Shown: positions 58,275-64,000 of the stretch, piece by piece
Layout of the letters: each line of letters opens with the position of its first letter
How positions within the stretch are numbered: position 1 is the stretch's first letter
From: Amycolatopsis sp. 195334CR
Lineage (GTDB): Bacteria > Actinomycetota > Actinomycetes > Mycobacteriales > Pseudonocardiaceae
DNA: 64,000 bases
Assembly: GCF_017309385.1 (NCBI RefSeq)
Contig: NZ_JAFJMJ010000001.1
Span: 2,232,001 to 2,296,000, forward strand
Direction of reading: 5' to 3'
Notes under the pieces: model-generated
Told to the model about the DNA's origin: nothing
The model's database searches: none
The model's input: the letters and a program-made list of their open reading frames with translations, nothing else
Made by a program: the position numbers and the translations under genes

Positions 58275-58886
58275 CTACGCGACCGGCTCCCAGAGGGTGA
58301 GGAAGGCGGCGGCTTCACTCCGGATCCAGTGGTCCAGCCGGTCCCGGTCGCGGCGGCCCAGGGTGTACGCCTTCGCGCGGCGCACGTCCAGGACCAGGGG
58401 GTCGCCGCCGTGGGGCAGGAGGTCTTTCATCCTCAGCTCCATCAGGCGCAGCGCCAGGTGCGCCGCGTCCCTGGTCAGCGGCTCCTCCTTGAAGTACAGG
58501 TGCACCGCGTGGTCCTGCCCCGCCTTGGTGCGGAGGCCGAACTGCGGGGTGATCCCCACCTCCAGCGCGCCACACCGCCAGCGGGCGCGGCCGACGTTCA
58601 GCACCGCCGGTTTCCGCCGCCCCAGGTAACGCAGCCAGCCGTCGGCCACCGCCCGGTAGTGCGGCGCCGAGCGCGGCGTGGCGTTCGCGACCAGGATGTC
58701 CATCGCGGCGGCGTCCATGTCCGCCTCCCGGCCGGTGCGGATCGCCGCCGCCGCGCGCCGGTAGAAGTCGAAGCCCGAGGGCTCCGGGTTGTCGTACATC
58801 CGCCGTTGCCGCCGCACCAGCGTGGCGCGCTTGGCGCCCGCACTGCTGCTGCAACTGACGAAGGTGGGCAAGGTTACATAGGCCAC
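58275..58886 (-). CDS. Unknown protein behind a LexA-like box
   Basis: 203 aa, GTG at 58886 with GGAGGGC 4 nt upstream. Soluble, basic. Readable segments: PSGFDFYRRAAAAIRTGREADMDA, PHYRAVADGWLRYLGRRKP, LEVGITPQFGLRTKAGQDHAVHLYFKEEPLTRDAA and RDRDRLDHWI. The GLRTKAGQDHAVHLYFK pattern looks like a beta-strand core, but I recognise no family. Its promoter contains a near-perfect SOS box, and it lies immediately upstream of the toxin-antitoxin operon on the same strand. DNA-damage induction is inferred. Confidence 0.75.
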   Translation of the reverse strand: MAYVTLPTFVSCSSSAGAKRATLVRRQRRMYDNPEPSGFDFYRRAAAAIRTGREADMDAAAMDILVANATPRSAPHYRAVADGWLRYLGRRKPAVLNVGRARWRCGALEVGITPQFGLRTKAGQDHAVHLYFKEEPLTRDAAHLALRLMELRMKDLLPHGGDPLVLDVRRAKAYTLGRRDRDRLDHWIRSEAAAFLTLWEPVA

Positions 58887-58919
58887 AGCGCCCTCCAGCT
58901 CTCCCGCGCGACTGCCTCA

Positions 58920-58939
58920 AGTATAGAACACATGTTCGA
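58920..58939 (-). promoter_or_regulatory. LexA (SOS) box overlapping a -10 element
   Basis: TAGAACACATGTTCGA (58924-58939) matches TCGAACNNNNGTTCGA at 11 of 12 specified positions. On the minus strand it abuts -10 TATACT (58925-58920), 34 nt from the GTG at 58886. Placement fits repression of that gene rather than of the peptidase gene 170 nt away on the other side. Confidence 0.65.
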
Positions 58940-59107
58940 AAAATGCCCCTCTATCTGGGGATTTACCGCGTTCGAACACGCCTCACCCACGCCCGGGGCA
59001 ACCGGGCGCCGCCGGGCATGCCGACGTTCGGCGGTTGTCCGGATTTCGCCCGGTTTCATAAGGTTCGGCCAACGCTGGGGAAACATCCGACCGTTTGGGG
59101 GCCGCTG

Positions 59108-60478
59108 ATGGCTGGGATTCGACGTCGCGACGTGATGACGGGCGCGGTCGCGCTCGCCGGTGCCGCGGCCATCGGGCTGAACCCCGCGACCGCCGCGGCG
59201 GCGGGCAGGCAGCGCCCGGGCGCCGCGGCCAAGCCGGACCTGGCCTTCGGCGACTACCCGGTGGTGGCCAGGGTCCGGGCGCAGCGCGCGCTCGAACACC
59301 TCAAGGTGCTCAGCGACCAGATCGGCCCGCGCATCGCGGGCACCGCCGGCGAGCTGAAGGCCCGCGACCACATCGCCAGCACGCTGTGGAAACTGCGGTA
59401 CCAGGTGACCGTGCAGCCGTTCCCGGTCGCGGACAAGTTCCTCGGCCGGATCCGGGTCGGCGACGAGACCTGGCAGACCGGTTCGTCCCCGCAGGGCGCG
59501 CAGAACGCCACCTTCTCCGGTGAGGTGGTCGACGTCGGCAGCGGGGCGGCGGACAGCTTCCCCGCCGACGTCACCGGCAAGATCGTCTTCTACGCGGGCG
59601 TCACCAACAACGCCACCGCCTACCAGCTCGCCGCCGAGCGCGGGGCCGCCGCGGTGCTGATCGGGCGGCTGAGCGCGACCGCCGACCGCAAGCTGTCGGC
59701 CTTCTCCCCGACCATCCCGACCCCGGTGACCATCCCGGTGCTCGGGCTGGCCCAGGTGCAGGCGGAGAAGCTGCGCGCCAGGCTGAAGTCCGGCAGCACC
59801 TCGCTCGAGCTGTCATCGGACCACTACACGAACCTGACCTCGTACAACGTGATCGCCGAGCGCCCGGCCACGGTGCCCAGCGCGGACCAGGGCGTGGTCA
59901 TGATCTCCGCGCACTACGACAGCGTGCCCGGCTCCCCCGGCGCGAACGACGACGGCAGCGGCACCGTGCTGTGCCTCGAACTCGCCCGCGTGCTGCGCTA
60001 CCTGCCCACGCGCAAGGCGGTGCGCTTCGCGCTGTGGGGTTCGGAGGAGTACGGGCTGATCGGCAGCCGGTACTACGTCAACAACCTGCCCGACGCCGAG
60101 GCGAAGCGGATCGCCGGCTGCTTCCAGAACGACATGGTCGCCACCAGCTACGACCCGGCGACGGTGTACTGGCTGCTCTCGGTCGACGGGGCCGACAACG
60201 CGGTGACCCAGGCCGTCGGCGCGGCCGCGGAACGCCTCGGCTACGACCCGCGCGTGCAGGGCCCGGTGGCCCGCGGCTCCAGCGACCACGTGCCGTTCTT
60301 CGAGCGGGGCATCGCCTCGGGCAACTTCAGCTGGCGCGGGGAATCCGGCCCGGCCGCGCTGGAGCCGACCTACCACACCCCGGAGGACACCATCGCCGAC
60401 AACGTCAGCCTGGAGCGGCTGCAGGTGTCGCTCGAACTCATCGGCGCCGCCGCCTACGACCTGCTCCGGCGGGAGTGA
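59108..60478 (+). CDS. Tat-exported M28 family aminopeptidase
   Basis: 456 aa. Twin-arginine-type signal (RRRDVMTGAVALAGAAAIG) and cleavage near residue 33. A PA domain inserted at ~130-235 precedes the M28 zinc-peptidase core: metal ligands in ISAHYDSVPGSPGANDDGSG (His, Asp), general base in WGSEEYGLIGSRYY (Glu), NDMVAT (Asp) and PTYHTPEDT (His). Probably removes N-terminal residues from extracellular peptides. ATG at 59108 chosen; upstream in-frame sequence lacks a signal. Confidence 0.93.
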   Translation: MAGIRRRDVMTGAVALAGAAAIGLNPATAAAAGRQRPGAAAKPDLAFGDYPVVARVRAQRALEHLKVLSDQIGPRIAGTAGELKARDHIASTLWKLRYQVTVQPFPVADKFLGRIRVGDETWQTGSSPQGAQNATFSGEVVDVGSGAADSFPADVTGKIVFYAGVTNNATAYQLAAERGAAAVLIGRLSATADRKLSAFSPTIPTPVTIPVLGLAQVQAEKLRARLKSGSTSLELSSDHYTNLTSYNVIAERPATVPSADQGVVMISAHYDSVPGSPGANDDGSGTVLCLELARVLRYLPTRKAVRFALWGSEEYGLIGSRYYVNNLPDAEAKRIAGCFQNDMVATSYDPATVYWLLSVDGADNAVTQAVGAAAERLGYDPRVQGPVARGSSDHVPFFERGIASGNFSWRGESGPAALEPTYHTPEDTIADNVSLERLQVSLELIGAAAYDLLRRE

Positions 60479-60482
60479 ACGG

Positions 60483-61097
60483 TCAGCTCTGGGCGCCGAG
60501 GCCGACCGGGCAGGAAACGCCCGTGCCGCCAAGGCCGCAGTAGCCGTTCGGGACCTTGTGCAGGTATTGCTGGTGGTAGTCCTCGGCGTAGTAGAACTCG
60601 CCCAGCGGCGCGACTTCGGTGGTGATCGCGCCGTGGCCGGCCGCGGTCAGGGCGGGCTGGAACGTCGCGCGCGAAGCTTCGATCTCCGCGCGCTGCGCGT
60701 CGTCGGCGTAGTACGCCGCCGAGCGGTACTGCGTGCCGACGTCGTTGCCCTGGCGCATGCCCTGCGTCGGGTCGTGGCCCTCCCAGAACACCTTCAGCAG
60801 CTGCGCGTACGAGACCTCGGCCGGGTCGAACACCACCAGCACCACCTCGGTGTGCCCGGTCAGGCCGCTGCACACCTCTTCGTACGTCGGGTTCGGGGTC
60901 TCGCCGCCGGCGTAGCCGACCGCGGTCGAGTACACGCCCGGCGTCTGCCAAAACAGGCGCTCGGCGCCCCAGAAACAGCCGAGGCCGAACACCGCCGTGC
61001 GCAGGCCCGACGGGAACGGCGGCTGGGTCCGGCGGTCGGTGAACACCGCGTGGAATTCGGGGGTGACCAGGGGTTCGGTGCGGCCGGGAAGCGACAT
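60483..61097 (-). CDS. msrA: Peptide-methionine (S)-S-oxide reductase
   Basis: 204 aa from the ATG at 61097. Catalytic C41 in [15 protein letters not shown], the conserved [17 protein letters not shown] and YHQQYLHK, and resolving Cys in the tail [15 protein letters not shown]. Repairs Met-S-sulfoxide using thioredoxin. The frame is open further upstream but lacks family character there. Converges on the M28 gene; divergent from the next operon. Confidence 0.95.
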   Translation of the reverse strand: MSLPGRTEPLVTPEFHAVFTDRRTQPPFPSGLRTAVFGLGCFWGAERLFWQTPGVYSTAVGYAGGETPNPTYEEVCSGLTGHTEVVLVVFDPAEVSYAQLLKVFWEGHDPTQGMRQGNDVGTQYRSAAYYADDAQRAEIEASRATFQPALTAAGHGAITTEVAPLGEFYYAEDYHQQYLHKVPNGYCGLGGTGVSCPVGLGAQS

Positions 61098-61149
61098 GGG
61101 ACCACTGTACGCACCCCGGTCGAGCCACTCCCGGAGCTGATCACGCACC

Positions 61150-61809
61150 ATGAGAGCCACCATGGGTAACCGGGGAGGCAAACGCAGCGTGGTCGTCACG
61201 GCCGCGCTCCTCGTCGTTCTCGCGATCCCGCCGACGGCCGCGTGGCTGGCGTGGGGCAGCGGCGCGAACCCCGACCGCGAGGTCCAGCCGACCGAACTGG
61301 CCGACCCCGAACCCCGCCGCCCCGGCCCGCCGCCGCTGCCGCTGGTCACCCCGCCCGGCGACCTGTTGATCGACCGCGCGAGCCGGCTCTCCTCGCTGGT
61401 CTCCTACCAGCTGTTCAGCCAGGAGGAACTCGACGAGCTGGTGGCCACCGGGGTGGCCGTGGCGCACCTGCGGATGACCCGCGAGAACGGGGTGAACCTC
61501 CTGCTCAGCCGGTTCACCGCGCGCGACGACGCCGAGCCGGAGGTGACCAAGGAGGCGCTCGACGGCATCTACGCCGCGGGTGGGCACCAGCGCGTCGAAC
61601 CGGCGCCGGCCGGGGTGACCGTCCGCCGGTTCACCGAAGCACCCGACGCCCCGACCGTCTCGTACCACGCGCACTACGTCCGCGGCCGGGACGTGCTGCG
61701 CATCGACGCCAGCGGTGAGGGCGGACTGGTCGGCGAGAAGATCGACCAGGCCTTCGGCGCGCTGCTCGGTGAACAGACCGAGGCCTTCCCCGCCGGGGAG
61801 CCGCGATGA
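61150..61809 (+). CDS. Hypothetical membrane-anchored protein, first gene of an acyltransferase operon
   Basis: 219 aa (218 or fewer if the ATG at 61162 is used). Basic N-terminus, one membrane helix (~15-35), a Pro-rich linker ([17 protein letters not shown]) and an outward-facing domain of ~150 residues with ESE-like acidic patches but no Cys. Its stop overlaps the next ATG (ATGA). No family recognised; the operon suggests a role in cell-envelope modification. Confidence 0.7.
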   Translation: MRATMGNRGGKRSVVVTAALLVVLAIPPTAAWLAWGSGANPDREVQPTELADPEPRRPGPPPLPLVTPPGDLLIDRASRLSSLVSYQLFSQEELDELVATGVAVAHLRMTRENGVNLLLSRFTARDDAEPEVTKEALDGIYAAGGHQRVEPAPAGVTVRRFTEAPDAPTVSYHAHYVRGRDVLRIDASGEGGLVGEKIDQAFGALLGEQTEAFPAGEPR

Positions 61810-62693
61810 GGACCCCGGTGATCCTGCTGTCCGCGAGCGCGGCCGTGCTCACCGCGTACGGCTACCTCTTCGGCCAGTGGGCTGACCTCCACGACCAGCG
61901 CTTCGGCCTCCTCGACGTGACCAGGGAGTGGATCGCCCGCCCGCTCGGGCTCGGTGAGGACTTCGGGCCGCTCGGGCTGATGCTCCTGCTGGTCGCCGCC
62001 GGGTACGCGGCGGCGGCCGGGCGCGCGCCCGGTGAGCTGTACCCGCTGGCCGCGCTCGTGGTCGTCGCCCACCTGCTGCCGCCGACCGCCGGGCTGGTGC
62101 CGCTGGGCTGGGTGGCGGTGCTCGCGCTCGTGGGCTTCCTGCTGGCCAGGGGGACCGCGCTGCTGCCGGCCCGGTTCCGCTGGACCGGCCAGCTGGCGCA
62201 ACTCGTGCTCGCGCTGAACGCCGTGGCGCTCACCGACTTCGTGCCCGACCTGCCCGCCGCGGCCGCCTTCTTCCCGTTGTTCGTGGTCGGCCAGCTGCTG
62301 CACACCAATCGCGCCGGGCTGCTGCCCGCGTGGGCCTGCGGCCTGCTGATCGCCGCCGCGCTGGCGGTGGTTTCGATCGCCGACCGGGTGGTGCCCGAGC
62401 TGGACGGCTGGTGGTACCCGCTGGCCGCGACCTACGCCGTGCTGCTCGGCGCGGTCGCCTTCCTGCTGGCCGGGCCCACCGCGGACCGGATCGCGGCGAA
62501 CCCGGTGGTCGGCTGGCTCGCCGACCGGGTGTGGTGGCTCATCCCGCTCTACGCCGCCGTCGGCCACCCGCTGGCCGAACTGCTCCCCCACCCGGCCGGG
62601 ATCCTGCTGGCCGTCGCCGGCGTCGGACTGCTCGCCGAGTGCGGCCACCGCGGTGCCCGGCTGCTCGTCCAGCGCACCAAGGAGGCGGTGTGA
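61806..62693 (+). CDS. Polytopic membrane protein
   Basis: 295 aa with 8-9 hydrophobic helices and short loops, including LGEDFGPLGLMLLLVAAGYAAAAG near residues 50-75, a segment also typical of acyltransferase-3 proteins. No catalytic His is evident. Coupled to the genes on both sides (4-nt overlaps), so a complex with the acyltransferase-like protein is plausible. Confidence 0.72.
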   Translation: MRTPVILLSASAAVLTAYGYLFGQWADLHDQRFGLLDVTREWIARPLGLGEDFGPLGLMLLLVAAGYAAAAGRAPGELYPLAALVVVAHLLPPTAGLVPLGWVAVLALVGFLLARGTALLPARFRWTGQLAQLVLALNAVALTDFVPDLPAAAAFFPLFVVGQLLHTNRAGLLPAWACGLLIAAALAVVSIADRVVPELDGWWYPLAATYAVLLGAVAFLLAGPTADRIAANPVVGWLADRVWWLIPLYAAVGHPLAELLPHPAGILLAVAGVGLLAECGHRGARLLVQRTKEAV

Positions 62694-63823
62694 CCCAGAC
62701 CGCCGAACGACCGGCGCCGGCCGAGGCGCCCGCCCGCGGCTCGCACTACATGCACGGGCTCGACGTGCTGCGCGTGATCTGCTCGGTCGCGGTGCTCTAC
62801 AACCACGTCGCGGGCTGGGCGAAGATGCGCGGGGCCGGCGATTTCTGGATCGCGGACCTGATCGAGGGCGGCGTGGTCGACTCGCTGCACCTCAACGAAC
62901 TGCTCGGCTTCGTCGGCGTCGGCACGTTCCTGGTGATCAGCGGTGTGGTGGTGACGCACGTCAGCACCCGCGAGACGCCGGGGCAGTTCCTCGCGCGGCG
63001 GGCGGTCCGGCTGTTCCCCGCGCTGTGGGTGGCGATCCTGCTGGCCTGGGTGCTGGCGCTGACCGGCGCGCTCGGCGTGAACCACCCGCCGGACTTCGGC
63101 GACCTGCTGCTCAACCTCGGCCTGCTCAACTACAGCTTCGCGGACGCGTCCACGCTGCTCGCGGTCACCTGGACGCTGACCGTGCAGGTGGTCTTCTACC
63201 TGCTCGCGGCGGCGACCATCCCGCTGCTGAAGCGGTGGCCGTGGCTGCCGCCCGCGATCGCGGCGGCACTGGTTTCGGTGCTGATCTCGTTCACCAACAA
63301 CCCCACCGAGGGCGGTCCGGCGAGCCTGCGCATCATTGCCTCGTTCCTGCCGGTGCTGTTCCTCGGGCAGCTGGTGATGCTGGTGCGCGGCAAGCGGCTC
63401 GCCCCGCTGCCCGCGATCGCGCTCGGCCTGGTGCACCTGTGGCTGGCCGCCCGCGCGGCGGCCACCTGGAGCGGCACCCCGGACGGCCCGGCCTACGTCC
63501 GCACGCTGGTGCTGATCCTGCTCCTCCTGCTGTTGTGCACCAGGGCGAACGGCCGGATCGCGCGCTCGCGGGTGATCAAGGTGCTGGCCGACCGCACCTA
63601 CGCGGTCTACCTGCTGCACTTCGCGGTGGTGCTGGGCACGCTGAACCTGCTCGCCGATCCGCTGGGCTTCTGGCCCGCGCTCGGCATCGGCCTTACTGTG
63701 CTCGCCATCACAACGGAACTGCTGCACCGGTTCGTCGAGCGCCCCCTGGCGCGGGGTTTCCGCCGCTGGGAGGCCCGGCGGGCCGAGCGCAAGCGAGAAA
63801 TCACCCGATCCAGCGACCGGTAA
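62690..63823 (+). CDS. Acyltransferase-3 family membrane protein
   Basis: 377 aa, GTG start inside the previous stop (GTGTGA). About ten membrane helices. N-terminal HGLDVLRVICSVAVLYNHVAGW has the family Arg-x10-His arrangement, and GFVGVGTFLVISGVVVTH follows with the conserved FxxSG. These O-acyltransferases modify polysaccharides or lipids with acetyl or other acyl groups. C-terminal tail is basic and cytoplasmic. Confidence 0.88.
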   Translation: MTQTAERPAPAEAPARGSHYMHGLDVLRVICSVAVLYNHVAGWAKMRGAGDFWIADLIEGGVVDSLHLNELLGFVGVGTFLVISGVVVTHVSTRETPGQFLARRAVRLFPALWVAILLAWVLALTGALGVNHPPDFGDLLLNLGLLNYSFADASTLLAVTWTLTVQVVFYLLAAATIPLLKRWPWLPPAIAAALVSVLISFTNNPTEGGPASLRIIASFLPVLFLGQLVMLVRGKRLAPLPAIALGLVHLWLAARAAATWSGTPDGPAYVRTLVLILLLLLLCTRANGRIARSRVIKVLADRTYAVYLLHFAVVLGTLNLLADPLGFWPALGIGLTVLAITTELLHRFVERPLARGFRRWEARRAERKREITRSSDR

Positions 63824-63876
63824 CCTGCCGATAGGGCACACTGGTCCCGCTGAACAGACCGACCATGGAGCATGCG

Positions 63877-64000
63877 ATGGGCTGGCAGGAAGAGCTGCGG
63901 CTGCTCGACGCCAAGCTGGCCGACGGCAGCCTGACACCGGCCCAGCACCGCAAGATGCGCGACGAGCTGCTGGCCGCGGCTTCGGGCGGGGGCTCGACGT
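63877..64000 (+). CDS. Hypothetical protein N-terminus (partial)
   Basis: 41 codons before the window ends; begins MGWQEELRLLDAKLADGSLT and continues helical and charged (HRKMRDELLAAASGG). GGAG 6 nt upstream supports the ATG at 63877; an in-frame ATG at 63865 is the alternative. The pattern is common at the N-terminus of actinobacterial proteins with a short helical module followed by a low-complexity or membrane region. Confidence 0.7.
   Translation, partial: MGWQEELRLLDAKLADGSLTPAQHRKMRDELLAAASGGGST

Noticed and set aside
58943..59107. Upstream extension of the M28 peptidase to 58943
   Set aside because: It would bury the twin-arginine signal in the middle of the protein and overlap the LexA-box promoter region.

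Overview
The window is 64 kb of a very GC-rich, gene-dense actinomycete chromosome. Abundant GTG starts, ATGA/GTGA gene overlaps, F420-type (PPOX) proteins, IdeR-type iron boxes, DasR-like sites and a DevR/DosR-type regulator point to the Pseudonocardiaceae; Amycolatopsis or a close relative is my inference from gene content only. There is no rRNA, integrase, transposase or CRISPR array. Most of it is ordinary core chromosome with small accessory pockets.

Layout. 0-10 kb: end of a histidine phosphatase, pheA, a macro-domain gene behind a terminator-like leader, coaA, a 43-aa membrane peptide missed by long-ORF calling, two helical proteins, an excalibur surface protein coupled to a class F sortase, a MazG-like protein and a 902-aa helicase-like/PLD fusion with a defective Walker A. 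10-24 kb: a TPR/membrane protein, a DevR-like regulator, an isochorismatase-like protein, and the cytochrome bd operon cydA-[repeat ORF]-cydB-cydDC-sensor kinase, preceded by a DevR-like box. The cydA-cydB gap holds a 27-bp tandem array and a cluster of parS/DnaA-box-like motifs. Then cutA, a GDT1-type transporter, and an IclR regulator next to hmgA.

24-42 kb: a substrate-binding/VWA membrane protein with a coiled-coil partner, an iron-box-controlled DUF2470 gene, a MerR/beta-clamp fusion with a classic 19-bp-spacer promoter, a PPOX enzyme, a CPBP protein, DUF899, a DM13 lipid/membrane protein, arcA, ferritin with an iron box, a SigE-type sigma factor with its membrane partner, DUF952/DUF5926, NUDIX, P450 (with a duplicated 5' relic) and a rhodanese operon divergent from a PadR-controlled ATC-hydrolase-like gene.

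42-64 kb: two sodium:solute symporter operons with LytTR and LytS-type regulators for carboxylate uptake, a GH16 glucanase, SppA, a decayed serine hydrolase, a Fpg/Nei glycosylase, a fused sigma/anti-sigma membrane protein, tRNA-Gly(GCC), an AA10 LPMO with DasR-like sites, an orphan Imm7 immunity gene, a PIN/HTH toxin-antitoxin pair, an unknown gene behind a near-perfect LexA box, a Tat-exported M28 peptidase, msrA, and a three-gene acyltransferase-type membrane operon.

The clearest functional themes are: oxygen/redox wiring (DevR box, cydABDC, sensor kinase), iron (two IdeR-type boxes), polysaccharide attack (GH16 plus LPMO), and conflict/stress genes (PIN TA, Imm7, SOS-box gene, helicase-PLD). 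All functional claims rest on reading the sequence by eye; no database search was possible.
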